From the NCBI GenBank assembly GCA_017633255.1, contig JAGBPS010000040.1, positions 35,569-99,568 on the forward strand: a stretch of DNA of 64,000 nt, in the 5' to 3' direction. Every line of letters begins with the position of its first letter. The first letter of the stretch is position 1. This DNA is from Bacteroidales bacterium. GTDB taxonomy: Bacteria; Bacteroidota; Bacteroidia; Bacteroidales; WCHB1-69. Under the pieces are notes generated by a model. That model worked only from the letters and a program-made list of their open reading frames with translations, did not search any database and was not told where the DNA came from. A program made the position numbers and the translations under genes. Positions 18,438 through 27,001 of the stretch are shown here, piece after piece.

Positions 18438-21400
18438 TCAAAAATGAGCCCTCACCTCCAAACTTCCGGTGTGCACCACTTTATGTCCTTGGGTATATCT
18501 TCCCTGATACAAAAGATTGATCTGCAGAAAATCGGTGATATTGGCCTCATACTTGGCATCCCAGGTCACATTATGCCCCATGCTCAGGCCCTCCAACATC
18601 TCATAACTGAGGCTACTATTCTCCGCATCATTATATTTTATATTGTAATAAGCCGCGGCCAAGGTCAAATTCCCCTTCTTGACCATCTTGTATTTGAACT
18701 CCGCGTCCAGTTTATGCAGCTGCGCCTCCTGAAAGCCCTGACGATTGCGCTTAAAAGAGAACAAATACGCCGTCTTAACATGTAATTTATTCTTATACTG
18801 AAAGACAACTTCCATCGTAGCACAATGCTCCACTATAGCAAAACGACGCGAGGAAAGGAATTCCGAATAATTGGTCTTCACCGAATGCTGATAATCCGTC
18901 TTCAGGCTCACCATCTTACCCGCATTAGCCCGGAACACCAGCTGTTGCATATCATAACTGCCACGATCGGTTCCATAATACAATAGATTTTTACTCCGAT
19001 TCAACTGCGTGACAAAGTCAATGCTGAAAATAGATTTATGATTATAACTCAGCGTGTTGGTGAAAGACAAATTCCCCGACACCACATTGGTATCCGCCAT
19101 ATTCAAATAGAAGGGATTAAAGGCATTGGCATTATGCTGGAAATTGTTTTTCTGCACTATTTTCAGATTGGCGGCATCGGAAAAACGGGCCAGCACACGA
19201 CGGAAATCCTTCTTGCCCGACCACACATTAGCCGGTCTCAGCTGAATGGACTGCACAAACTGGTTATTATGGGTATTCACATAGTCCGTTCCATTCTGCC
19301 ACACCTTGATATAGTTGGCTTGGTCGCGGAAAGCGGCCACCTCAAATTCATCCAACTCCTCGATACCATTACCGTTATAGTCATTCCACACATAAACGCC
19401 CTGCCCTTCCGCCACTTTCAGATACGAGAACACCATTTTCTGCTCCAGTCCGCTCCCCGCCTCATAGTATGTGTTCAAAACCAATGCATTACGCCAGAAA
19501 CGTCCCGTATATTCCAAACCAGCCAGAAAATAATTCTCCGTGTCATAACGGTCCTGCTCATTCCTGATCTGCATGTTTCTATAGGTCACATCCGCCTTGA
19601 TCCTGTTGTTTTTCAGCTTGGCCAACTCGAAAGATGCCTTGGCTTCGTTACTCATCGAACCCATGCCCATCACGCCCTCTTTCAAACGGCTTTCCACCCT
19701 GTTTTTATAAGAAATATGGAAAAGATAGGGCAAGGAGTCGTTATTTTTCAGAAAGACCAATGCCTCGTTAAAGCCCTGGCTCCCCGGCCGCAAAGTGCCA
19801 CTGTCCAACGTCCGCATGGCATTGTACTCAAAGTTTTCTTTCAATCCTATCTCTATCTTTCTCAATGTTTTAGACAAGGTATTATAGCTCTTTATAAAAT
19901 TGGTTTTCTGTAATGAATCCTTGGAAAAAAGATAGGATGTTAGCGTATTATAGCGCCATCCGTTTTGGTGAATATCCGCGGTCAACTCATTCTTGACCGC
20001 ATTCATATTGCCGATGCGGGAAAACCAGTTCAAATCATAACGCAAGTCCCCTATCGTGTCCTGTGACAAAGCCAGGGTCAGCTGCACCATCTGCTCCGAA
20101 AAGCGGTGCGAATAGGCCTCGTCGAGGTTATAATTCCGTTGGAACTCTACTTCCCTGACATTTTCCAACACGCTAAAGTCCTTGTGAAAGAACTCATAAT
20201 ACAGTTTTGTCTTGAGCATCCATGGCTGAATATGAGCGGATTTCCGTTTCAACTCCTGATGATGAAAAAACGACAGCATACCGGCAAAACCGACATTGTG
20301 CTTATTATCCTTCGAGAAGTTGTTTTTATCGTGGTTGGACAAAGCCAACTCGCAGTCCAGACCCGTATTTTTCGAGAACTCGTACGATGCGGCTATCGTG
20401 GCCATATCGTGGGTCTGTGGCGCTGTAAGCAACTGTACCGGCTCATAGTTTCCCTGTGGCACCCCATCCACCGGCGCCACCCAGGCAAACACACGGCCAT
20501 TGGCTGTATTGCTGGTCAACACATAATTTCCCATCCGCTCGCCCACCATCGAAAACGACAGTCGGTAAAGTTGCACATCCGTCCTTGTGGAATATACATA
20601 TATTTGATATTGAACACCTTGAAACAATGTATCACGTTGCTCGTACAACACCTCATCCGTGGTCAGCAACGCAGAATCTGCATAATAATACCAGGCGGTT
20701 TGAACCGATGAGGGCAAGGTGGAAAGGAAACGCTTTTGATTATCATTCAGTTCAGGCTGAATGGACCTGTTTTTCAAATCCTGCTCATGATAGAAATTCA
20801 GTTTCAGCCTCAGTTTATGATTCTTCTCATGTGTAAATTCATTGAAAGTAAACAAGTTATAACGGGCATAATGCCGGTCTGAATATTCATATTCCACAAT
20901 AATTCTTTTTTCGGCCGTCATCAGATGTTTGACCGTAAAGCTCAATTCCGCTGTATTATAGTCAATTACGTAATCATTTTCCTGCCCCCGGACCAATAAT
21001 TCGCCATCCATATACACCCGCTCGCTTCCCGCCAGAATCGTGATGTTGGTTTCGCCCTGCTCGCCTGTCAGGCGGTAAGGACCCTGCACCCCATTCTGCA
21101 CTTCCACCGTCTGTCGGACAAATTTTCCCTTGTTAACACCTCCGCCCACACTGTTAGTCAAATGGTTACCGCCTTTCAGCGAATTGTCTGCGGCAAAAGC
21201 CATCCCCATAAACTTGCGGGTAAGCCGCATAAAAGCATCCTGTTGCTGACTCACCTCTATATCGCCCGCATCCAGCATAAAGCGCTTATCGTAATTCAAA
21301 CGGATAAAAATCCTATCAAAATCATTGATTGACTGGGTATTACCTTCAGGTTGAATCGGCACATTCTTATCTGTGATATTGGCGGTAATCTCCAGTTTGT

Positions 21401-21905
21401 CAGACAGTTTGCCCGACAATTGCAAATTCAGGGTCGAGTTGAGCACGAAGTCCTGGTTGGTACCAATACTCACCCCTCGGGAAATGGAGCCCGTGCTTTG
21501 CAACTGTGCACCTCCACCTGCGAACACATCCTCGTTTTTGGGCACGATGGGGGTCATTTTGTGGTACAGGCTACCTTTCTGCCTGATATTCAACGCCTCG
21601 GAACGATGCTGAACAGGACGTGTCAGATCAAAGCTGAAGCAGGCATAGCGAAAAATCATGGTCTTGCCCATCACCGAAGGATTCACAATATGGACACCAC
21701 CATGCAGATAATCCACGCGGTAATCGCCGCTGTCGATTCCATCCACATAAAAAGAGCCTGGCACAATCGACAAGGTATCGAGGGCGATATAAGAGGAGTC
21801 GATGACCCGGGTACCGGACTTTTGCATGGTTCCGGTTTGGGAAAAGGCCGCAAACGAAAGCAATAGGCAAAGAAAAGACAGTGACAGGGCTTTGACTTGC
21901 GGCAT
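18438..21905 (-). CDS. Large predicted outer-membrane beta-barrel protein, function unknown
   Basis: This 1155-residue protein has a signal peptide (FLCLLLSFAAFSQ). Long beta-rich segments follow, ending in HTGSLEVRAHF, whose final aromatic residue is typical of outer-membrane barrels. Residues about 140-210 (SRGVSIGTNQDFVLNSTLN, then IQPEGNTQSINDFDRIFIRL) resemble, to my reading, a segment of the giant type IX translocon SprA/Sov, but the protein is less than half as long. A calcium-loop-like NDYNGNGIEELDEFE lies near residue 830. I do not recognise a named family member. It sits upstream of, and in the same direction as, the type IX operon, but is separated from it by a 570-base repeat-rich gap. 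Confidence 0.8.
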   Translation of the reverse strand: MPQVKALSLSFLCLLLSFAAFSQTGTMQKSGTRVIDSSYIALDTLSIVPGSFYVDGIDSGDYRVDYLHGGVHIVNPSVMGKTMIFRYACFSFDLTRPVQHRSEALNIRQKGSLYHKMTPIVPKNEDVFAGGGAQLQSTGSISRGVSIGTNQDFVLNSTLNLQLSGKLSDKLEITANITDKNVPIQPEGNTQSINDFDRIFIRLNYDKRFMLDAGDIEVSQQQDAFMRLTRKFMGMAFAADNSLKGGNHLTNSVGGGVNKGKFVRQTVEVQNGVQGPYRLTGEQGETNITILAGSERVYMDGELLVRGQENDYVIDYNTAELSFTVKHLMTAEKRIIVEYEYSDRHYARYNLFTFNEFTHEKNHKLRLKLNFYHEQDLKNRSIQPELNDNQKRFLSTLPSSVQTAWYYYADSALLTTDEVLYEQRDTLFQGVQYQIYVYSTRTDVQLYRLSFSMVGERMGNYVLTSNTANGRVFAWVAPVDGVPQGNYEPVQLLTAPQTHDMATIAASYEFSKNTGLDCELALSNHDKNNFSKDNKHNVGFAGMLSFFHHQELKRKSAHIQPWMLKTKLYYEFFHKDFSVLENVREVEFQRNYNLDEAYSHRFSEQMVQLTLALSQDTIGDLRYDLNWFSRIGNMNAVKNELTADIHQNGWRYNTLTSYLFSKDSLQKTNFIKSYNTLSKTLRKIEIGLKENFEYNAMRTLDSGTLRPGSQGFNEALVFLKNNDSLPYLFHISYKNRVESRLKEGVMGMGSMSNEAKASFELAKLKNNRIKADVTYRNMQIRNEQDRYDTENYFLAGLEYTGRFWRNALVLNTYYEAGSGLEQKMVFSYLKVAEGQGVYVWNDYNGNGIEELDEFEVAAFRDQANYIKVWQNGTDYVNTHNNQFVQSIQLRPANVWSGKKDFRRVLARFSDAANLKIVQKNNFQHNANAFNPFYLNMADTNVVSGNLSFTNTLSYNHKSIFSIDFVTQLNRSKNLLYYGTDRGSYDMQQLVFRANAGKMVSLKTDYQHSVKTNYSEFLSSRRFAIVEHCATMEVVFQYKNKLHVKTAYLFSFKRNRQGFQEAQLHKLDAEFKYKMVKKGNLTLAAAYYNIKYNDAENSSLSYEMLEGLSMGHNVTWDAKYEANITDFLQINLLYQGRYTQGHKVVHTGSLEVRAHF

Positions 21906-21942
21906 TGATAGTGTTGTTAATCAGTAATATAATATTTAAATG

Positions 21943-21950
21943 CAAAAATA
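21943..21950 (-). promoter_or_regulatory. Putative -7 box of the outer-membrane protein gene
   Basis: Minus-strand TATTTTTG, 38 bases before the ATG at 21905. It is one half of a divergent promoter pair. Confidence 0.55.
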
Positions 21951-21984
21951 CTCATTTTTAATAACTCCGTTTCACTGATTTTCG

Positions 21985-21992
21985 TATTTTTG
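21985..21992 (+). promoter_or_regulatory. Putative -7 box of the transketolase gene
   Basis: Plus-strand TATTTTTG. The predicted transcription start lies at about 21997, which excludes the upstream in-frame ATG at 21994 and supports the ATG at 22012. Confidence 0.6.
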
Positions 21993-22011
21993 CATGCAAA
22001 TTTTTTCACCT

Positions 22012-22968
22012 ATGAAACCATTGATTTGTAATGACTTCAAAGATACCCGTTCGGGTTTTGGCGCTGGATTAGCGGAAGCTGGCGAACGTGATTCCCGTAT
22101 TTTCGCACTTTGCGCTGACGTAACTGGCAGTTTGAAGATGGGCGATTTCAAGAAAGCCCATCCCGACCGCTTTATCCAGACCGGCATTGCCGAGGCCAAC
22201 ATGATAGGCATCTCGGCAGGCTTGGCACTGAGTGGCAAGATTCCCTTTGCCGGTGCGTTTGCGGGCTTCATCACCGGACGTGTATATGACCAAATCCGTA
22301 TGACCGTGGCCTACTCCAACCTCAATGTCAAGATTGCGGGCTCTCATGCCGGCATCACCGTGGGCGAAGACGGTGCCACCCACCAGATTATGGAGGACAT
22401 CGGCCTGATGAAAGGTCTGCCCAACATGGTGGTGATCAACCCCTGCGACTACAACCAGACCAAGGCGGCCACTATTGCCGCTGCCGAATATGTTGGTCCG
22501 ATGTACCTGCGTTTCGGCCGCCCCGAAGTGCCCAACTTCACCCCTGCCGACCAGAAATTTGTGATTGGCAAAGCCGTTATGATGAACGAAGGCAGCGATG
22601 TGAGCATCATCGCCACTGGGCATCTGGTATATCCCGCCCTGGAAGCCGCTTACGAGCTGGAGCAGAAAGGCATCTCGGCAGAAGTTATCAACATTCACAC
22701 TATCAAGCCTTTGGACAATGAAGCTATACTGAAGAGCGTGGCCAAGACCCGCTGTGTGGTCACGGCGGAAGAGCACCTGATGAACGGTGGTCTTGGTGAC
22801 TCGGTATGCCAGTTGCTGTGCCGTCAGCTGCCCACCCCTGTTGAAATGGTGGCTGTGGACGACCACTTCGGTGAAAGCGGAAAGCCCTTCGAGCTGATGG
22901 CCAAGTTCGGCTTGGACAAAGAACACATTGTCATCGCCGCCCAAAAAGCCATTCAACGCAAAGCCTAA
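22012..22968 (+). CDS. Transketolase C-terminal subunit
   Basis: The 318-residue protein corresponds to the C-terminal half of transketolase: the pyrimidine-binding domain (DVTGSLKMGDFKKAHPDRFIQTGIAEANMIGISAGLALSG-type segment, with the catalytic-type Glu in GIAEANM) and the C-terminal domain (IATGHLVYPALEAAYELE, INIHTIKPLDNEAI). In split transketolases the thiamine-pyrophosphate half is a separate, usually adjacent gene. Here the upstream neighbour is an unrelated gene on the other strand, so the partner must lie elsewhere. It heads a plus-strand run that continues into the ECF sigma gene after 11 bases. Confidence 0.9.
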   Translation: MKPLICNDFKDTRSGFGAGLAEAGERDSRIFALCADVTGSLKMGDFKKAHPDRFIQTGIAEANMIGISAGLALSGKIPFAGAFAGFITGRVYDQIRMTVAYSNLNVKIAGSHAGITVGEDGATHQIMEDIGLMKGLPNMVVINPCDYNQTKAATIAAAEYVGPMYLRFGRPEVPNFTPADQKFVIGKAVMMNEGSDVSIIATGHLVYPALEAAYELEQKGISAEVINIHTIKPLDNEAILKSVAKTRCVVTAEEHLMNGGLGDSVCQLLCRQLPTPVEMVAVDDHFGESGKPFELMAKFGLDKEHIVIAAQKAIQRKA

Positions 22969-22979
22969 GCCGCCCTGTC

Positions 22980-23531
22980 ATGGAGCCTATCAAAGACCAA
23001 GACATATTAGACCTCTTCGGCCAGGAAAAGACCAAGGAGCAAGGTTTCAACCTGTTGGTAAAAAAATACAAACAGGAGATTTACTATAGCATCCGTCATT
23101 TGGTCTTCTCGCACGAGGATGCCAACGACATCTCCCAGAATGTGCTGATCAAGATATGGAAACATCTTGACCAGTTTCGGGGCGATGCCGGACTGAAAAC
23201 CTGGATCAAGAAGATCTGTGTCAACGAGTCGCTCACCTTCCTGGAACGCAAGAAGAAGATGCTGAACATCATTGACGAGGAAGGCTACAACGACTACATC
23301 ACCAAAACTGTGGCCGAGGACCGTTTCCTGTCGAGTGACAAGATACAACAGTTGCTGGAACAGGCCATTCAGCTGCTGCCCGAAAAGCAGCGGGCGGTAT
23401 TCACCTTACGCTATTACGACGAGATGCCTTACGAGGAAATGACCAAGATTTTCGGGGGCTCCGAAGGTGGCCTGAAAGCCTCCTATCACTTCGCCGTGCA
23501 AAAAGTGGAAGAATTTTTATCCAAGCATTAA
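22980..23531 (+). CDS. ECF-type RNA polymerase sigma factor
   Basis: The 183-residue protein has region 2 (LVKKYKQEIYYSIRHLVFSHEDANDISQNVLIKIWKHLDQFRGDAGLKTWIKKICVNE, split by the usual DANDISQ helix). Region 4 follows (LLPEKQRAVFTLRYYDEMPYEEMTKIFGGSEGGLKASYHFAVQKVEEFL). No extra domains are present. The gene is followed after 45 bases by a small one-helix membrane protein, the usual place of a cognate anti-sigma factor. Tight spacing to the transketolase gene suggests readthrough transcription. Confidence 0.93.
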   Translation: MEPIKDQDILDLFGQEKTKEQGFNLLVKKYKQEIYYSIRHLVFSHEDANDISQNVLIKIWKHLDQFRGDAGLKTWIKKICVNESLTFLERKKKMLNIIDEEGYNDYITKTVAEDRFLSSDKIQQLLEQAIQLLPEKQRAVFTLRYYDEMPYEEMTKIFGGSEGGLKASYHFAVQKVEEFLSKH

Positions 23532-23576
23532 ACTTCAGCAAAAAAAAATCGTCTCCTAAATATTCTATCAGCAAAA

Positions 23577-23984
23577 ATGAAAAGTCTTGACGAAATAAAA
23601 AAAGAAAATCCTTTCTTGGTTCCCGACGGTTATTTCGACCAGTTGGAAAGCGAGGTGATGTCGAAGGTGAGAATGGAGCAGAAAAAAAATCACCGCAGAA
23701 GAATTTATACTATCAGCGTCGCGGCAGCGGCAGTTGTTGCCCTGCTTGTTGCCATCAATGTATGGATTTTCCTCCCCGAGAACAACAGCCAGAACACCGA
23801 ATTAGCGGAAGAAGGCAGCAACAACAGCAACATACTGCTGGCTTCCGGAGGCGACTATGGCGTATTGTCCAACGGCGAAGCCCTTCCTGCCGTGGATTTC
23901 GAAGCCAGCGATCTCGACAATGTGGACTATCAGATTTTAGACTATTACAGCGATGAAATGTCGCAACTGGACCTTTTATATTAA
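23577..23984 (+). CDS. Single-pass membrane protein, probable anti-sigma factor
   Basis: A 135-residue protein: a cytoplasmic N-terminus (MKSLDEIKKENPFLVPDGYFDQLESEVMSKV), one membrane helix at about residues 43-63, and a Ser/Asn/acid-rich periplasmic tail. The N-terminal phrase ENPFxVPxGYF is common in Bacteroidota proteins encoded after ECF sigma genes. There is no visible zinc-binding anti-sigma motif, so the function rests on topology and position. Its 3' end lies just 10 bases before the ATG of the next gene. Confidence 0.75.
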   Translation: MKSLDEIKKENPFLVPDGYFDQLESEVMSKVRMEQKKNHRRRIYTISVAAAAVVALLVAINVWIFLPENNSQNTELAEEGSNNSNILLASGGDYGVLSNGEALPAVDFEASDLDNVDYQILDYYSDEMSQLDLLY

Positions 23985-23994
23985 TAGACAAATT

Positions 23995-24546
23995 ATGAAA
24001 CGTTTATCTCTGATTCTTGTTTTATCTTTGTTTGTTTTGGCTTTCGCAGCCACCCCGATGTACGCACAAAGCACTCCCAAAACATGCACCAGCACACCCA
24101 GTGTGAAATTCCCCTCCGAAAAACCCGATTACCAGGGAATTCTGCAACTGAAATTCAACTATATCAAGGAGAACCTGACCATCGCTGACAAAAACGCCGA
24201 AAAATTCTGGGCTTTGTACGAAAAATATATCACTGACGAGAACAAAATCCATGCGGAATTCAAAAAAGCGATGGATGAAAAAGGCATCAAACGCGATATC
24301 CTCAGAAGCGGCAAGGGTACCGACGAACAGATTTCCGTTTATCTGACCCAGAAGATGGCTTTTAAAGACAAAATGTACCAGTTGGACAAGAAATTCTACA
24401 ACGAAGCCAAGGTTTTGTTGTCGCCCAAAGAACTTTATGACTTCTATCATCTGGAACAGAGCTTCAAAGACCAGTGCACCAGAAGACAGCAGCAAGCCCA
24501 AGCGGCCAAAAAACAGGCCCAGCAACCAGCTCCCCAAAAGAAATAA
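23995..24546 (+). CDS. Small secreted helical protein, Spy-like in layout
   Basis: A 183-residue protein with signal peptide (SLILVLSLFVLAFAATPMYAQ) and a charged, largely helical mature part (LQLKFNYIKENLTIADKNAEKFWALYEKYITDENKIHAEFKK). It ends in a Gln/Ala/Lys-rich tail. The layout resembles periplasmic Spy/CpxP-type stress sensors found after ECF sigma and anti-sigma genes in Bacteroidota. No LTxxQ motif is seen, so the assignment is an inference. The start at 23995 is chosen because it begins a signal peptide; the ORF could open at 23953. The next gene begins right after its stop codon. Confidence 0.75.
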   Translation: MKRLSLILVLSLFVLAFAATPMYAQSTPKTCTSTPSVKFPSEKPDYQGILQLKFNYIKENLTIADKNAEKFWALYEKYITDENKIHAEFKKAMDEKGIKRDILRSGKGTDEQISVYLTQKMAFKDKMYQLDKKFYNEAKVLLSPKELYDFYHLEQSFKDQCTRRQQQAQAAKKQAQQPAPQKK

Positions 24547-25674
24547 ATGAGTGGGATTTATATCCACGTCCCTTTCTGTCGGCGCAAGTGTATCTACTGC
24601 GCCTTTTATTCTGTTGCCTTGCTGTCACGAAAGCAGGACTATCTCGATGCCTTGCGTTGCGAAATAGAACAGACATTGGATTACCTGCCCTCACGGGAAA
24701 TTGACACCATCTATTTAGGAGGAGGAACGCCTACCCTATTATCCATCAACGAGATCGAGGGCATTCTCACCAAAATCCGCAGGCATTACACGCTAAAGCC
24801 CGACGGAGAATTCACCATAGAGGCCAATCCGGAACAGCTAAGCAAAACTTATCTCAAAGACCTGCTCAGTCTCGGCATCAACCGCATCAGCATCGGGGTG
24901 CAGTCATTCAACGACGACACTCTGCATTTTCTGGGACGACGGCACACGGCTGACGAGGCTCGCGAGGCGGTCAGCTGCGCCCTTGCCGCCGGCTTTGACA
25001 ACATCTCTATCGACTTGATATATGGCATTGCCCAACGGCTACCCGGAGAGTGGGAAGCGGATGTGCGCGCCGCTATGGCATTGCCCATCAAGCACCTGTC
25101 GTGCTATGCCCTTACCAAAGAGGAAAACACCCTGCTCTGGCGCAAGATTCACCGCCATGAGCTGCCCGACATGGACGAGGAGCTGGCCAACAAAGAGTTT
25201 CACCAACTGCTACAATGCTGTCGTGAAAATGGCTTTGAGCAGTACGAAATCTCCAACTTCGCCCGAAATGGCAAGGTTTCGAGGCACAATTCGGCCTACT
25301 GGACCGGTGAGCCCTACCTTGGTTTGGGGCCATCCGCCCACTCTTTTAACGGACATTCGCGCAAATGGAATGTGAGCGATTTGAACCAGTATATCCAGGA
25401 CATTGCCAGCGGAAGTTTCAGCGGTGACAGCGAGACTTTGAGTCTAAACGACCAATATAATGAATATGTGATGCTGGGGCTGCGGACCGCAAAAGGCATC
25501 AAGCTTGCACAAATTACCGAGCTATTCGGGGAGAAATATCGACAGCATGCTGAGAGGCAAGTGTTGCAGGTCAATCCTGACCATTACCACCGCAATGGGG
25601 ATAGCATTGTCCTTACCGATGAGGGGAAGTTTTTCGCGGATGGCATTGCTGAGAATTTATTTTACATTTTGTGA
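24547..25674 (+). CDS. hemW: Radical SAM protein, HemW-like (coproporphyrinogen III oxidase-like)
   Basis: A 375-residue cytoplasmic protein. The radical-SAM cluster motif is CRRKCIYC (CxxxCxxC) at about residues 10-17, followed by YLGGGTPTLLS, IEANPEQLS and IGVQSFNDDTLHFLGRRHTADEA. The N-terminal HVPFCRRKC lacks the extra cysteine (CxxxCxxCxC) of genuine HemN enzymes: the residue after CIYCA is F. This fits HemW, a heme-binding chaperone, better than an oxidase. The ATG follows the stop of the previous gene with no gap, so translation is probably coupled. Confidence 0.9.
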   Translation: MSGIYIHVPFCRRKCIYCAFYSVALLSRKQDYLDALRCEIEQTLDYLPSREIDTIYLGGGTPTLLSINEIEGILTKIRRHYTLKPDGEFTIEANPEQLSKTYLKDLLSLGINRISIGVQSFNDDTLHFLGRRHTADEAREAVSCALAAGFDNISIDLIYGIAQRLPGEWEADVRAAMALPIKHLSCYALTKEENTLLWRKIHRHELPDMDEELANKEFHQLLQCCRENGFEQYEISNFARNGKVSRHNSAYWTGEPYLGLGPSAHSFNGHSRKWNVSDLNQYIQDIASGSFSGDSETLSLNDQYNEYVMLGLRTAKGIKLAQITELFGEKYRQHAERQVLQVNPDHYHRNGDSIVLTDEGKFFADGIAENLFYIL

Positions 25675-25696
25675 CTTGAGAGTATGACAAAGTGTC

Positions 25697-25782
25697 GCCT
25701 CTTCGAGGCTTGATGATAGATGTGGGTACGCTTTCACCCCATACTGACGTATGGGGTTATTGAGATTACGCCTCTTCGAGGC
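25697..25782. repeat. Paired-hairpin dispersed element, copy 2, with an extra B hairpin
   Basis: A lone hairpin B (GCCTC-ttc-GAGGC, 25697-25709) precedes a full unit. In the unit, hairpin A is CCCCATAC-tgac-GTATGGGG (25737-25756), the linker is TTATTGAGAT, and hairpin B is GCCTC-ttc-GAGGC (25770-25782). It lies between convergent hemW and pth and could terminate both. Confidence 0.8.
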
Positions 25783-25878
25783 TTGAAATGTTACGATTGA
25801 CTTCGTTCATTCGTCGGGCTCTCAAAGTGATGTCGATTTGGCTTCGAGGCTTGAAATGTTACGATTGACTTCGTTCAT
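25774..25878. repeat. 37-bp exact direct repeat at the 3' end of pth
   Basis: Positions 25774-25810 and 25842-25878 are identical over 37 bases, separated by 31 bases. The right copy encodes the last part of pth (MNEVNRNISSLE on the minus strand). The left copy, translated in its own frame, would give MNEVNRNISSLEEA followed by a stop. This suggests duplication of the pth tail with the adjoining hairpin. Confidence 0.85.
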
Positions 25879-26430
25879 GGCTTTTTCGAGGCCGATGGTG
25901 ACGAAAGCCAGGAGGCCGGTTACGGCGCGTTCGATGGCGGCATCTATCAGCGGACGCTCCTCAGCGAAAAACTTGCCCAAGACGAAATCCACCTGATAAC
26001 CCTGAGGGAAATCCTTACCAATGCCCACACGCAAGCGTGGAAAATTCTGATGTCCCAACGTCTCAATGATATGGCCCAAGCCATTATGGGAACCGCCCCC
26101 ACCCTTGGGTTTCATCTTGAGCTGTCCCACCGGCAGGTCCAAATCGTCGGACACCACCATGATACTTTCAGGACCGATTTTTTCCTGGGTCATCCAATAT
26201 TTCACGGCCTTGCCACTGAGATTCATGTAGGTGGTGGGAAGAATCAGCGTCAAAGAACGGCCTTTATACTTGGCATGGGCTACATAAGCATGGCGACCCA
26301 TATCGAACTTGGCGTCCAATTTCAGTGCCAGGGCATTCACCACTTCAAAACCGATGTTATGGCGGGTGCCGGCATATTTGTCCTCGGCATTGCCTAAGCC
26401 CACAATCAGGAACTTTCTGCTATCGTCCAT
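25822..26430 (-). CDS. pth: Peptidyl-tRNA hydrolase
   Basis: Pth frees tRNA from peptidyl-tRNA dropped by stalled ribosomes. The 202-residue protein has the family motifs FLIVGLGNAEDKYAGTRHNIGFE (with the catalytic His), LPTTYMNLSGKAV, VVSDDLDLPVGQLKMKPKGGGGSHNGL and FPRLRVGIGK. The last 12 or so residues and the stop codon come from a locally duplicated sequence (see the direct repeat), so the true ancestral C-terminus was probably slightly different. The start overlaps the end of rsmD by 11 bases. Confidence 0.97.
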   Translation of the reverse strand: MDDSRKFLIVGLGNAEDKYAGTRHNIGFEVVNALALKLDAKFDMGRHAYVAHAKYKGRSLTLILPTTYMNLSGKAVKYWMTQEKIGPESIMVVSDDLDLPVGQLKMKPKGGGGSHNGLGHIIETLGHQNFPRLRVGIGKDFPQGYQVDFVLGKFFAEERPLIDAAIERAVTGLLAFVTIGLEKAMNEVNRNISSLEAKSTSL

Positions 26431-26995
26431 CCTCAGCCTCCTCTTCTTCCTGATTTTCAGTCATATTCACCAAGAAAGTGAAATTGACCTTCCCGTATTT
26501 TCTGTGCTGATAAAACTGGGGATGCTGTGAAAAATCGTGTGCTTTGGAATGCTCCATCACCAGCCATCCGTCCGGTTTCAGCAAATTATGCTCAAAAACA
26601 TTATCTATAATATTCTCAATATTAGGCAATTCGTATGGCGGATCGGCAAAGATGATATCGAACTGCTGTTTGCAATGCTTGGTAAACACGAAAGCATCGG
26701 CTTTGATAACCGACACCTGGCTATAGCCCAGCTTGCCGGCGGTACGGCGGATAAAATCGGCACAACCCTGGTGGTTATCGACAGAAGTCACTGACAGGGC
26801 GCCGCGGGAAGCGAACTCGTAGGTAAGATTACCCGTTCCGGCAAACAAATCGAGCACCACCACACGGTCAAAATAGAAGTAGTTATTAAGTATATTGAAC
26901 AGACTCTCCTTCGACATGTCGGTCGTAGGACGCACCGGCAAACTACTTGGAGCGGTAATCTGCCGACCTCTGTTTTTTCCACTGATAATTCTCAT
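26420..26995 (-). CDS. rsmD: 16S rRNA (guanine966-N2)-methyltransferase RsmD
   Basis: The 191-residue SAM-dependent enzyme begins MRIISGKNRGRQITAPS and has VVLDLFAGTGNLTYEFASRGA (motif I) and the catalytic IIFADPPYELPN (DPPY). It methylates the 16S rRNA of the small subunit. It lies between the DUF3822 gene (6 bases upstream) and pth (11-base overlap), a tight minus-strand operon of four genes beginning at 28368. Confidence 0.95.
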   Translation of the reverse strand: MRIISGKNRGRQITAPSSLPVRPTTDMSKESLFNILNNYFYFDRVVVLDLFAGTGNLTYEFASRGALSVTSVDNHQGCADFIRRTAGKLGYSQVSVIKADAFVFTKHCKQQFDIIFADPPYELPNIENIIDNVFEHNLLKPDGWLVMEHSKAHDFSQHPQFYQHRKYGKVNFTFLVNMTENQEEEEAEDGR

Positions 26996-27001
26996 ATTCT
27001 C

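Noticed and set aside
18312..18785. 157-codon plus frame across the 3' end of the large outer-membrane protein gene
   Set aside because: It is made of intergenic repeats followed by antisense of the barrel gene.
24547..25674. Annotation as oxygen-independent coproporphyrinogen III oxidase (HemN)
   Set aside because: The cluster motif lacks the fourth cysteine of HemN, so HemW is the better name.
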